From Okapia johnstoni (taxonomy: Eukaryota > Chordata > Mammalia > Artiodactyla > Giraffidae), in NCBI GenBank assembly GCA_024291935.2, contig CM044309.1:33256001-33320000 (forward strand): 64,000 bases of DNA, in the 5' to 3' direction. The notes beneath the pieces are model-generated. The model saw nothing but the letters and a program-made list of their open reading frames with translations. It did not search any database and was not told the origin of the DNA. Each line of letters begins with the position of its first letter. Position 1 is the first letter of the stretch. The position numbers and the translations under genes are program-made. This document shows positions 1 to 11,060 of this stretch, one piece after another.

Positions 1-30
1 TTATAAACCTATTAAGTACAACTTCCCAGG

Positions 31-220
31 TTTCCCATGTGGTGCTACTGGTAAAGAACCCACCCGTCAATGCAGGAAACTCAGGTTTAATCCCTAGAGT
101 AGGAAATGGCAACCCCCTCCAGTATTCTTGCCTGGAAATTTCCATGAACAGAGGGGCTGGTGGGCTGCAGTCCATGGGACTGCAGAGAGTGAAACATGAC
201 TGAGCATGCACAAACACCAA
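31..220 (+). repeat. Bov-tA SINE
   Basis: It has a tRNA-Glu-derived head (TGGTAAAGAACCC, then a degraded B box) and a BovB-derived tail (CTCCAGTATTCTTGCCTGG ... CATGACTGAGCATGC). The head is diverged. Confidence 0.85.
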
Positions 221-1359
221 ACCCAGCATAGAGCTGATTGTATTAGTTGGGTATCTAAGCTAACATTGCTAGTTTTACAAACAAATTAGACTTACAAAAG
301 CACTCTCAGAATGGAATTCCTTCATATGTAGGGGATTTACTGTTCCATAGGCTTACAAGCATTCTCCCAGTGCTGTTGAGTCTCACAGGGCTGTACTGTA
401 GTCAAAGTGTTGGGTAGGCTGTGTTCTCATTGGGAGGCTTGCCTGGGGAAGGATTCATTTCTCAGTTCACTCTGGTTGTTAGCAGAATTCATTCCCTTTC
501 ATTTGTAGGTCTGAGGATCCAGCTTCTTGCTGCCTATTCCTGTGTAGGCTTCCCTCAGTTTCTGGAGCCCCTCTCCCTCAGCCCCACCTCCACTTCTGCG
601 GTGCTTTGTTACATGATTTCCTCAGCATGACCTCTTACTTCATCAAGTCATCAGGGAGAATCTAAGCCCTTGTCTGCTGGTAAGGTGGAGTCTCATATAA
701 GGCACTGTAATCCCAGGAGCAATACTCCATCATGATTGCCATAGTCTATTGCTTAAAAGTGAAACATGGGTCCCACCCACACTTGAGGGGAGGAAATATT
801 CAAGGGCATGAATACCAAGAGGTGAGGATCGTTGTGGGTTGCCTTAGAGAGGAGCTTAAGATGCAGAGAAAAGAGGGATACCTGCAAGAGGAAGGTCCTT
901 GGAAAAGGGGACCTGGAAGCCAAGTATTGATACTGGCCTTTGACAGAAGCAAAGACCCTTCTTCCATTGAGTTAGAGAGAAGGTAGGGAAAGTGGGTCCC
1001 GATGTGGGTGGTTGTGCATTGGATGGTGGTCAGATAAAGTAGTACTCATCTGATGGCTTCTGTTTCCCTCTGCAGCAGGAGGGAAGGTCATCAGCTGAGA
1101 CTGAAGGAGAGTTGAAGTAAGAGCTGAAGCCGGGATGTAGTGCTGTGGGAGAGCAGGAGAACAGATGTACCAAAGAAATCAAATAGAGCAGCTGGATAGT
1201 ATCAAGGACCCACCTGATGTTGGTGCTTCTACATTGACAGAGTAAGCACTCTGTCTGGGTGTGTGATTTTCCCAGCTTCATTCCATTGGTTCAAACACAG
1301 AATAATAATAACAAAAAGAATCCAAGCTAATGTTTATTAAGTTATTTAATTACTATGCT
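221..1359. other. Intronic sequence, nothing recognised
   Basis: The short ORFs at 421-630 and 732-986 (+) and 1030-1281 (-) have no splice context or recognisable domains. No repeat family was recognised. Confidence 0.5.
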
Positions 1360-1366
1360 AGTGCAA

Positions 1367-1581
1367 ATCTGGGCTTCCCCCATGGCTCAGCAGTCATCTT
1401 CGTGCAATGCAGCAGACACAGGAGATGTCGGTTCAATCCCTGGAGTGGGAAGATCCCTTAGAGGAGGGTGTGGCAACCCACTCCTGTATTCTTGCCTGGA
1501 GAATTTCATGGACAGAGGAGACTTGCAGGCTATAGTCCAGTGGGTTTTCAAAGAGGCAGATATGACTGAGCATGCATGTGC
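1367..1581 (+). repeat. Bov-tA SINE
   Basis: It shows head, GATCCC block and CTCCTGTATTCTTGCCTGG tail. A 7-bp TSD, AGTGCAA, lies at 1360-1366 and 1582-1588. Confidence 0.9.
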
Positions 1582-1599
1582 AGTGCAAGTTTAAGTGTA

Positions 1600-1765
1600 C
1601 AGTCTCATTGAAACTTCATTACATAGCCCTGTCAGGCATTATTATATCATCCTCATTTTACAGAAGTGATAAGCAATTTACTTAAAAATACACAGGTGTT
1701 AGGTGGCAGAGCAGGGGTTTGAGCCCTGGGCAGTCCAACTCCAGATCTAGTACCATTAGGCCTCA
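1600..1765 (-). repeat. MIR SINE
   Basis: Antisense MIR pattern: ATCCTCATTTTACAGAAG, then GGTGGCAGAGCAGGGGTTTG, then CAGTCCAACTCCAGA. This is an ancient mammalian SINE, well diverged. Confidence 0.75.
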
Positions 1766-2157
1766 CACTTTGATGTCTCTTGGAGACAAAGCAGAGAGCT
1801 GAATTCGGCAGAGATGAAGTTTAGCCAGGTGGTTGAGCAATGGAAAGAGAGAATATATTGTTGATGTTGATACTGCTGTGACTATAATGATGGACTATGG
1901 GCCCTAAGAAGAGTAAGGACAGGAAGGGGCCATGGGCTGGTAAAAAGTTAGGGATCAGTGGATTGGAGAAAACAAAGGGGAACCAATAAAATCATTAAAA
2001 GAATAGGAATGAAATTCAGCACAGTTTGGATTCTAAGATAATGTTAATATGAATGAATATTTTCTGAATACTTATAAACCAGGAACTGTGCTAAATACTT
2101 TATATGAAGGAGGCTTTCCTGAGAAATTTTGATTTGGGAGTCAGTATGCTCCAGCTG
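1766..2157. other. Intronic sequence, nothing recognised
   Basis: AT-rich intron with no ORF or repeat that I could assign. Confidence 0.5.
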
Positions 2158-2640
2158 GGGCTTCCCCAGTGGCTCAGCAGTAAAGAATCCACCTGCAATC
2201 CAGTACTCTTGCCTGGCAAATCCCATGGACGGAGGAGCCTGGTAGGTTGCAGTGCATGGGGTCACTAAGAGTCGGACACGACTGAGTGACTTCACTTTCA
2301 CTTTTCTCTTTCCTGCATTGGAGAAGGAAATAGCAACCCACTCCAGTGTTCTTGCCTGGAGAATCCCAGGGATAGGGGAGCCTGGTGGGCTTCTGTCTAT
2401 GGGGTCGCAGAGAGTCGGACATGACTGAAGTGACTTAGCAGCAGCAGCAGCAGCAATGCAGGAGACGTAGGTTTAGTCCTTGGGTAGGGAAGATCCCCTG
2501 GAGGAGGGCATGGCCATCCACTCCAGTATTCTTGCCTGGAGAATCCCCATGGACAGAGGAGACTGGCAGGCCACAGTCTATAGGGTCGCAAAGGGCTGGA
2601 CACGAGTGAAGCGACTGAGCATGCACGTGTGCCTGCTCCA
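2158..2640 (+). repeat. Bov-tA SINE split by a BOV-A2
   Basis: The tRNA-derived head (GGGCTTCCCCAGTGGCTCAG) is at 2158-2199. The body resumes at 2453 with GCAATGCAGGAGACG and runs to GACTGAGCATGCACG. The two halves join into one normal Bov-tA. Confidence 0.85.
2200..2452 (+). repeat. BOV-A2 dimeric SINE inside the Bov-tA
   Basis: Two BovB-tail-derived monomers are joined by CACTTTCACTTTTC. The second carries the CCAGGGATAGGGGAGCCTGG variant, and the element ends in a short (AGC)n run. A TSD, GCAAT, lies at 2195-2199 and 2453-2457. Confidence 0.85.
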
Positions 2641-3310
2641 GCTGAAATACCGACTTGGACCTGAAACAGTACACCTGAGGCTGTGGTCACAGTAGAGCTG
2701 TGGTTCACATCCAGAGCCTGTGCTTTTAACCTCTCCCTATTTGTTTGCGATGTTTATGTCTATTTACATTGAGGAGGATTTGCTACAGTTCAGGAAATAG
2801 AGGGATAGATACTAAGTATCTGAGATGCTTGATTACTATCATGGACACTAAGTGGGGCTTTAAATGAGACAAGAAGAGAAACTTTGTATTACATAGTTGT
2901 CAATTTCTGATCAAAGAAGCTTTCACGTTTGTGGGCAATGGTAAGATCCACACAGCCTCCAAAACCAAAAGAAACTAACCTCCTGGTTCCTTGAATGATG
3001 AATAGCAGGTAAATATCTTCAACCAGAACTTTATTTTTTATGAAAGAAAAAAATACAAGGACACTGTCAAATGGAGGAAAGATTCTAGTATAAGTTGTTA
3101 CTTAGTGAAGGCAAAGCAGTAGGGGGCTGAGATAACAAGGCCAGACTTTGCTCTGTGATGCTGTGTATTAGTTTAGGGATGAGAGCCAGAAAATCTGAAG
3201 AGATTGATCATGTACTGTTATATAATAAGTTTAGGAGAAACCTGGACCTGAAAGACTGCTGGTAGTTCTATTAAGAGTTCATCTATTGAAAAATTGGGAA
3301 GAAAGGTTTG
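2641..3310. other. Intronic sequence, nothing recognised
   Basis: AT-rich intron without a recognised repeat or supported ORF. Confidence 0.5.
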
Positions 3311-3320
3311 TAAGTGAGAT

Positions 3321-3704
3321 TGTTGTTGTTCAGTCACTCAGTAATGTCTGACTCTTTGAGACCCCATGAACTGTAGCATACCAGGCCTCCCTGTCCTTCA
3401 CTATCTCCCTGAGTTTGCTGAAACTCATGTCCATTGAGACAATGATGCCATCCAACCATCTCATCCTCTGTCATCCCCTTCTCCTCCTGCCTTCAGTCAT
3501 TCCCAGCATCAGGGTCTTTTCCAATGAGTTAACTCTGCATCAGGTGGCCAAAGTACTGGAGCTTCAGCTTCAGCATCAGTCTTTCCAATGAATATTCAGG
3601 ACTGATTGCCTTTAGGATTGACTGGTTTGATCTCCTTGCTGTCCAGGGGACTCTCAAGAGTTTTCTCCAGCACCATAGTATGAAAGCATCAATTCTTTGG
3701 TACT
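3321..3704 (-). mobile_element. BovB LINE 3' fragment
   Basis: Antisense BovB 3' end: TTGTTGTTCAGTCACTCAG, the CATCCAACCATCTCATCCTC block, and CAGGACTGATTGCCTTTAGG. It is 5'-truncated. A perfect 10-bp TSD, TAAGTGAGAT, lies at 3311-3320 and 3705-3714, so this is a normal target-primed insertion. Confidence 0.95.
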
Positions 3705-3714
3705 TAAGTGAGAT

Positions 3715-4430
3715 GATGTATGTCAAAGTGTCCACTTTCAGTGCTTACTAAATGTTAATCAAGAGGAATCTGCTTTGTGTGTGCTGGCTCTGCAGGGACA
3801 TCTCTCAGACTATCTCTGGGCTATCAGATGACTTTATGAAGCCCTTGGCAGGGACTGTGTGTAATCACTGAATTTCAATTTGCTAATAAGTGTATGTGTT
3901 GCACACGGTCTGCATTGGTTCGAGGGGAAGGCATGTGCCTCTGATACCAGACAAAGTTTTCATTCACTGAACTGTCGACTACAGACATGGAAGTGAAACA
4001 GATTATCTGGTAACCCAACACCCTCCTTCAACTGCTCAGGACACTGGGGCTAGGAAATCAGAAATGCCTTGTCCAGTTAGGGCTGACTAGCCAGTTAGTC
4101 AGGGCCAGGATTAGCACCTGATACGCCAATGCCAAGTTATCACCCTCCTTGCTGAGTTAGTCCTTTGTGCCTGGAATGATCTGTCTGTACCTAGTTTACT
4201 CCCTTGGAGTTGTAGTTAGAAAAGTCAGTTTCCTGAAATGATCCACCACTCACTGTTTATCCACTTCTATTCTGGGAACACTCTGCCTTCTAAAATACAT
4301 CAGGGAGAGGTGGTCTCACTTGTGGCTGTGGAAGGTGGGCAGGACCCTCTGTGAATCCTGTTCAGATCAGCCCCCATCCCCCCACCCTGTGCAGTTCCTA
4401 AGGCACTTGTGTGCTCAGAGGATGACTTCT
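3715..4430. other. Intronic sequence, nothing recognised
   Basis: No supported ORF. No repeat family recognised. Confidence 0.5.
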
Positions 4431-4650
4431 TGTTGTTTGTTGTTGTTGTTGTGCACTAAATTGTGTCCAACTCTTTGAGACCCCATGGACTGTAGCTCGC
4501 CAGGCTTCTCTGTCCATGAGATTTTTCAGGCAAGAATACTGGAGCAGGATGCTATTCCCTTCTCTAGTGGATCTTCCCGATCCAGGGATTGAACCCACAT
4601 CTCCTGCATTGGCAGGTGGATTCTTTACCACTGAGCCTCCAGAGGATGGT
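4431..4650 (-). repeat. Bov-tA SINE with (TTG)n tail
   Basis: Antisense SINE. The (TTG)n run at 4431-4452 is its 3' tail, and the tRNA-derived head complement (GGATTCTTTACCACTGAGCC) is at the right end. Confidence 0.9.
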
Positions 4651-5219
4651 AATAAATGGCAGATGAGCCCCATTTTATTGTGAACCAAATTCCCTTAATT
4701 TCTGGTGTGATGTGCCTGGCAAACCAGCCTAGAAAACATAGTTTATACTCAGCCCTTAAGTGGAGCCTCTCCTCCTGTACCAGATTTTACTAGTTGAGCC
4801 TGCCGTGCCCCATAGCACAAGGGTTAGGAAAGGAGGACAAAAGGTGAGAAGTCAGCCCTGCCCGGAATCTGCTCACTTGAGTTCAGTGAGAAGGAGCCGA
4901 GAGATACAGTCAGGATGCCCTTGACCTCTGAGAGCCCCTGGACACTATTCATTAGTAAATCTGTCCTGGTCACATTACCCTGTCCTTCCTGCTCAGGGGG
5001 GCTCCAAGGGGAGAAGAGTGGGAGCCTGTCTCTCCCCACCGCAGTGTGCACTGTCAGAGCTTCTGGTCTGCATGGAGCAGCCAGTCTTGCACCATGGCTG
5101 GATACAATGTCTGCTAAAGCTGAGGAAACCTGACCTTTCATTGCCCTGTCCGATCTCTATTAAGGTAAATGCATAGTTTCTATTAGACTTTCTGAAACAC
5201 CTGAGACTTAGAGGCCCTT
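4651..5219. other. Intronic sequence; overlapping short ORFs only
   Basis: ORFs on both strands (4824-5141 -, 4915-5133 +) overlap in a stretch somewhat richer in GC than its surroundings. Neither shows a domain or splice context. Confidence 0.45.
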
Positions 5220-5425
5220 GGGCTTCCCTGGTGGCTCAGACAGTAAAATAGCTGCCTACAGTGCAGGAGACCCATGGGTTTGATCCATGGGTCAGGAAGA
5301 TTCCCTGGAGTAGATAATGGCTACCCACTCCAGTATTCTTGCCTGGAGAATTCCATAGACAGAGGAGCCTGGCAGGCAATGGCCCATGGGGTGGCAAAGT
5401 GTCAGACATGACTGAGTGAGTAACA
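5220..5425 (+). repeat. Bov-tA SINE
   Basis: Full-length pattern from GGGCTTCCCTGGTGGCTCAG to GACATGACTGAGTGAG. Confidence 0.92.
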
Positions 5426-5519
5426 TTTCCAGAGTCACCCGTAACTACCCATCCAGCTTAGTCGAATCTCTGTTTGAAATAAAGATGATTTTCTTTGCGT
5501 GTGCTCTCCAGGTTTCTGA

Positions 5520-5640
5520 TCATTCCCTCAGGAGATGTTTATTATAGCCCATTGCATGCCATGTTCCTGATATACATGTAGGAAACAAGAGTGAATAAAG
5601 CCGATTTCCACTTCTGGGGAGCCCATAGCCTGGCAGACTC
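5520..5640 (-). repeat. Possible L2 LINE fragment
   Basis: A degraded 'size and dispersal' L2 3'-end pattern (GATGTTTATTATAGCCC ... GGAAACAAGAGTGAATAAAG) resembles antisense L2. Confidence 0.4.
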
Positions 5641-6031
5641 CTGCCAAGTTATCGATAAAGAGGCTCAAAGTCCCTTTTTCTCTTTATCCCCAAGATCAAG
5701 ATTAGATCTGTTGAGAGACCTTGCATGGCTACCACAGTTTGGGATGAAATTTTGACATGTATCCTAAAGCATTTGTAGCCAATCTATATGAAGAAGATTA
5801 TATGATTTGGACAGGAGATAATTCCTGAGTAATTAGTCAAAGGATGAGTTTAAATCACCCATTTGACAAATAATTTCTGTTTCTCTCATTTACTGGATGA
5901 ATTGGAACATAATATAATAACTCTGAGATTTGTGTAGTGGAATTAGAGTGATTAAGTTCTCACTCTTCATTTAAGATACTATTTGGAAAATCCAGAGTTA
6001 AAATTTATACATAGGGTAAATAGCCTCGACT
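5641..6031. other. Intronic sequence, nothing recognised
   Basis: AT-rich intron with no supported ORF or repeat. Confidence 0.5.
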
Positions 6032-6043
6032 CTAGAGTTTTGA

Positions 6044-6280
6044 GAGGCTTCCCAGGTGGAGCAGTGGTAAAGAATCTGCCTGCCAATGCAGGCAGTGCAA
6101 GAGACGTGGGTTTGATCCCTGGGTCAGGAAGATCCCCTAGAGAAGGACATGGCAACCCACTCCAGTATTCTCTCCTGGAAAATTCCGTGAACAGAAGAAT
6201 CTGGTGGTCTACAGTCCATGGGGTCACAAAGAGTCAGACATGACTGAGTGCACACACACCCACACACACACTAGAGTTTT
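6044..6280 (+). repeat. Bov-tA SINE with (CA)n tail
   Basis: Complete SINE ending in a CACACA-rich tail at 6251-6280. A perfect 12-bp TSD, CTAGAGTTTTGA, lies at 6032-6043 and 6281-6292. Confidence 0.96.
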
Positions 6281-6292
6281 GAAGGATAGTCT

Positions 6293-6789
6293 GTAATTTT
6301 AGGGGAAGAACTCTGCAGTAACATAGAAGAGGGGTTCATTCATCTTGGAGAAGACCATGGAGCTTTGAGATACGAAGAATTAAAAGGATTTTGCCTGTCC
6401 CCAGCTCCGTGTGAACTAAGAGCGTGTGTTTTCCAGGCTACACACGACACTTAACCAGTGACACACTTGCTTTCCTTATGTTCTTGTCATACTGGAAGGC
6501 TGAGTGAAAGTAAAGTCTCCCTGATAGAGGACTAATTGGGGATGGCTGGTCAAAATGAGTGAATGTCAAAAGTGCTTTGACATTTTAAATTAAATCCAGT
6601 TTTTTAAAGGCTACATGCCTTGAAATATCATATAGTAAAACCTGTAAGCAGGGTAATTTTAGTCCATTGTATGATCTGTGTTGTGGGCTCATTAGTAAGG
6701 CAAGAGGGAACATGACTGAATCAGAGCAGATGACCCTGCCCTCTGTCCCCTCCCCACTGTTTCCACCTCGTAAATCAGGAAATCAGGTA
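6293..6789. other. Intronic sequence, nothing recognised
   Basis: No supported ORF or repeat was seen. Confidence 0.5.
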
Positions 6790-6909
6790 ACACAGGCTCT
6801 GGGTTCCAATTCTGGCTTCTCCACTGCTAGTTGCATGGCCTCATCAAGTAACTTGATGTCGCAGTGCTTCAGTGTTATCAAATAAAATTGGGATAATATT
6901 GTTTAGCTG
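6790..6909 (+). repeat. MIR SINE fragment
   Basis: Sense MIR core: CTCTGGGTTCCAATTCTGGC, CACTGCTAGTTGCATGGCC, then AAATAAAATTGGGATAATA. Its 3' part was interrupted by the CHR insertion that follows. Confidence 0.75.
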
Positions 6910-6924
6910 TTGCCTATTGTTATT

Positions 6925-7165
6925 TTTTTTTAAGTTTAAAAAAAAATTATTTTAGCTGCACTGGGTCTTCATTGCTGTGTCTGGGCTTTCTCTAGTTGTG
7001 GCAAGCTGGGGGCTACTCTTTGTTGCGGTGCACAGGCTTCTCATTGTGGTGGCTTCTCTTATTGTGGTGCACGACCTTAGTTGCTCCATGGCACGTGAAA
7101 TCTTCCTGGACTAGGGCTCAAACCCATGTCCCCAGGTGGAATCTTAACTAGATCACCAGAGAAAT
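6925..7165 (-). repeat. CHR-type SINE (cetartiodactyl)
   Basis: Antisense CHR pattern: GCACTGGGTCTTCATTGCTG, CTTTCTCTAGTTGTGGC, TTGCTCCATGGCACGTG. A perfect 15-bp TSD, TTGCCTATTGTTATT, lies at 6910-6924 and 7166-7180. Confidence 0.95.
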
Positions 7166-7180
7166 TTGCCTATTGTTATT

Positions 7181-8746
7181 AAACATGGCTAGAGACCTCC
7201 TGAAATTAGAGATGGATGACAATTTATTTCCTTTTTGGTTCCAGAAAAGAATCTTTTGTAGAACTTTGTTCAAGGACCCAAAATCCTACAGTCATTTTGA
7301 CTGCTAGAGCCTCCTGTTTGTTCCACACTAGCAAGGTCTTTCAGAGAGCTGCTTCCTGAAGTGACTTCGTTCATCTGAACTCTGAGTGTTCCATTGTATC
7401 ACTGGTGAGCTTGAATCTTCCCTTTCATCTCAGGAAGCTGAGCATCATTTATCTACTTGTGCAAAGAGGACAAAAACATTCCTACTCTCAAGTTCATCAG
7501 TCTGTTTAGATGTATAGCTCTTATTTTGGAAAAAACCTGGCTCCAAGCCATGCAGGAGGGGAAAGTCTTACCATACACATTGAATTATGTGTCGTTAAGA
7601 CCTGTGATGGAAATACCAATGATGTTACCTCTCACCTCTAACTTGCTTGGGGCTGAAAACTTCTGAATTGGTGTCTATGACCTGTTGTCCTTTTGTTTGG
7701 TGAAGAAGTCATTGTTCTTTGGGTAAATGGGAACACAGAACTCAATGTATTCTTCTAAATGCTTGTAACTGTTCGCTTCCCCTATTGGAAGATATCTAGA
7801 AGGAGGAGAAAAGGACTCTAGTTTAACAATTTAGGGGAATTACAGTTAAAAAGAAAGATACAGATTTTTTTTTTTGTAAGTTATAAAATGTTTTAAATGT
7901 AAAAGAAATTGAAAGAGATGTATAACACCCATATACCTATGTGTAAGTTATTGGCCTTAGATAACAAGGGCTATTTTGAATTTCTAAGAAGGTCAATATA
8001 GATTGTGGCACTTACATATTTATTTTACCACAGGGCCTTTTTTTTTTTTCCCCCCAGAACACCTTTCCCTTTGGATACATTTTGGGAAATTCTAGTTTAA
8101 AATTATTTTTTCTAAATGGGAAATCCATGGATAAGTGGCGTATGCTTGGGATAAATTACTAAAACTTCATTATTAAATAAATAAATTGTCATAGAGAAAG
8201 GTTAAAATATTGTTAGTGGATCTTGCAAGCTTTGAAATATGTTTCCTCATAAGGCTGCTAATTTCTTCAGTATAAAAAAATGAGTATTATATGTGGTGAA
8301 TTTTCACTTGTGTATCTGTGAACACCATACCTCCGTGTGAAGTTTAAAAATTGGTAGAAAACCCTACTTCTCTTGGTAAATCAGGCTCTGTGATGAGTCC
8401 AGTGGGGGAGACAGGAGATGTGGGAAGTGCTATCATGACAAAATTACAAGGTGCCCAGGGAGCAGAAAATCACACAGTGCTGATACCGAGGCGGGTGTAT
8501 TTAATAATATGGTTTTCACAAGATTGAAAGCATTACAATTGTTTAAGTGAAAAGGAATGTATACAGTCAGTAGGATACACAGATTGACAAATTTTCTGTC
8601 AATAGCAGTATGACTACTGCAAATAAAGGGGTTAAGCATTTATGAACACTCAGTACCCTGTGTTGGACTCTTTATTGGCTATTGTTCAATATTTCAGTAT
8701 TACCCAGCATTTAATGCATTATAATTTATAGAGGATGCTCATCACT
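7181..8746. other. Intronic sequence with poly-T runs, no gene seen
   Basis: About 1.5 kb without a repeat I could assign. T-runs occur at 7866-7876 and 8039-8050. Short ORFs (7457-7666 +, 8433-8639 -) have no domain or splice context. Confidence 0.5.
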
Positions 8747-9265
8747 CTCTTGAAAACCTAGACAACATATTAAAAAGCAGAGACACCACTTTGCTGACAG
8801 AGGTCCATATAGTTAAAGCTATGGTTTTTCCAGTAGTCATGTATGGATGTGAGAGTTGGACTATACACAAAGCTAAGTGCTGAAGAATTGATACTTTTGA
8901 ACTATGGTGTTGGAGAAGATTTTTCCGAGTCCCTTGGACTGCAAGGAGATCCAACCAGTCCATCCTAAAGGAAATCAGTCCTGAATGTTCATTGGAAGGA
9001 CTGATGCTGAAGCTGAAGCTCCAGTACTTTGGCCACCTGATGCAAAGAGTTAACTCATTGGAAAAGACCCTGATGCTGGGAAAGATTGAGGGCAGGTGGA
9101 GAAGGGGATGACAGAGGATGAAATGATTGGATGGCATTACTGACTCAATGGACAGGAGTTTGAGCAAGCTCCGGGAGATGGTGAAGGATAGGGAGGCCTG
9201 GTGTGCTGCAGTCCATGGGGCTGCAAAGAGTTGGACATGACTGAGCGACTGAACAACAGCAACTC
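8747..9265 (+). mobile_element. BovB LINE 3' fragment
   Basis: Sense BovB from the end of the reverse-transcriptase ORF (ATATTAAAAAGCAGAGAC, then CATGTATGGATGTGAGAG) to the 3' end GACTGAGCGACTGAACAACAGC. An in-frame TGA replaces part of the AAAGCTAAGTGC stretch and other bases are lost, so it is not coding. A 141-codon ORF on its opposite strand is a shadow. Confidence 0.95.
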
Positions 9266-9810
9266 ATAGCTAACTTGGTAATCTTGGAAAGTAGATTTTA
9301 TTATCTCCATTTTATAGATGTGAAAAATGTATTGGAGAACAATGGGGCAGTTTTTGTGGACAATATATGTATAAATATATACACACATACATATAGAATT
9401 TTTTTTACCAAATGACATATTTGTCAAACATTTCAGAAAACATTTGGGGCCAACAGATTTAAAAAATAATTGGAATTGTTACCTAAGCAACAATGGAAAT
9501 TTAAGGAGAGAAGGACTTTATTTTGGAGTAAATTTTAAATTAAAACAACATGAAATACAGTTTTCATAGGTTGTCATAAACACTTTCACTTAGCTTGTTT
9601 ATGCTTTAAAAGTCACCTACAAGTCCTTGCTGAAGAACAAACCATTAATTTGTATCAGTTTGGGTTAGGATCCAAAGTTTAGCTTAACAATTTTTTTTTT
9701 TTTAATGTAAGCTTTTGACACTGTTTTCAATTAGCAAGTCCATATACTTACAACTCAGAACTAGTTTAACAAACTTAGAAAAATAGTAGAAATGTTATCA
9801 TAAGGATCTT
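9266..9810. other. Intronic sequence, nothing recognised
   Basis: AT-rich, with a T-run at 9691-9703. No supported feature. Confidence 0.5.
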
Positions 9811-10125
9811 TAGTTCTGTTCAATGACTGAGTTGTGTCTGACTCTTTTCGAACCCCATGGACAGCAGCACGCCAGACTTCCCGGTCTTTCACCAACTCCC
9901 AGAGTTTTCCCAGACTCATGTCCATTGAGTCGGTGATGCCATCCAACCATCTCATCCTCTGTCGTCCCCTTCTCCTGCCTGCAATCTTTCCCAGCATCAG
10001 GGTCTTTTCCAGTGGATTGGCTCTTTGCATCAGGTGGCTTAAGTATGGGAGCTTCAGCATCAGTCCTTCAAATGAATTTTCTGGGTTGATTTCCTTTAGG
10101 ATTGACTGGTTTGATCTTCTTGCTA
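9811..10125 (-). mobile_element. BovB LINE 3' fragment
   Basis: Antisense BovB 3' end with the CATCCAACCATCTCATCCTC and CATCAGGGTCTTTTCCAGTG blocks. It is 5'-truncated after the GGATTGACTGGTTTGATC block. Confidence 0.95.
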
Positions 10126-10744
10126 TTAGGACTTATGAAAATGAAAATGTGAAGAGTATCTGAAGGAAAAAGAATCTTTTTCATCAGATATTACTTGCAA
10201 TAAAAGTTGTCTCAGAAAAAGGATGAAAATGGACCCTTGGGTCTATGTAAGCACTGAACACTATAGCATCTTAGGTGGGAAAGAGGAGGTGGATAATACG
10301 GAGGAACCACTGGAAGGTTTGAAATGATCCAAGATAGGGTTTGTGGAAAGGGAACAGTGACTGATAGTTGCATTCCCTGTTACATGAGTACTTGGTGGAT
10401 ATTTAAAAGGTTCTGAAAATGCACTCTTAGCCATCTGTTGGGTGACAGCAATATTTTTCAGCTCTTTATTCTTATTCTAAAAGAGATTTCTATTCAAATA
10501 GGTCTCTCAACTCTCTGTATTCATTTTGTCACTTGAAATTTTCTTGCAATCTAGCATAGAGGTTATTAGAGAAAATTCTTTTTTACTTTAAAAACCATAA
10601 TAGAAATGATGTAGTTTTCATTGTTTGTAAACTATGCCTATTTTCTATGTGTTAAAATTGAGATATCTCGAAGATCTTGTTTAAATTCAGTGACAAGTTA
10701 ATGGTTTGATTGTTTAAAGAAATTTGTGGGGTGGGGGGTTACTA
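10126..10744. other. Intronic sequence, nothing recognised
   Basis: No supported ORF or assigned repeat. Confidence 0.5.
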
Positions 10745-11060
10745 CTTCATTCAATCCCATGGTGATTCATTCAACAGCTATACTCTTTGTCAGCTCCAAG
10801 GACTTAGAAGAAAAAAGACTTGGGAAGGGTTTCTATTCACATTCTAGCTGGAGAGACAGACAGTAAACTTTGTGGATGGTGATCCATTGCTGAGCTCAGA
10901 ATGCATGGAGGAAGAGAAGATTTGGGCTGGAAAGGGTGAATCAACAGTTCTGTCTTAACTGTGTTAAGTGTGAGATGCCTGTTAGACCCCTGTGTGGAGA
11001 TATCAGGTAGCCAGGAGGTAGGTGGAGAAGACAACCAGAGATGGACATCAAAAGTCATGG
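10745..11060 (-). repeat. L2 LINE fragment
   Basis: Antisense L2 pattern: ATTCATTCAACAGCTATACT, GAGATGCCTGTTAGACCCC, GTGTGGAGATATCAGGTAG. It is ancient and diverged. Confidence 0.65.

Noticed and set aside
2397..2708. 103-codon ORF rich in L and S, on the antisense strand
   Set aside because: Translation of BOV-A2/Bov-tA and its (GCT)n run. Very similar peptides appear at other SINE copies.
8742..9167. 141-codon antisense ORF
   Set aside because: It lies wholly on the opposite strand of a BovB 3' fragment and translates BovB antisense. The same peptide pattern recurs at other BovB copies.
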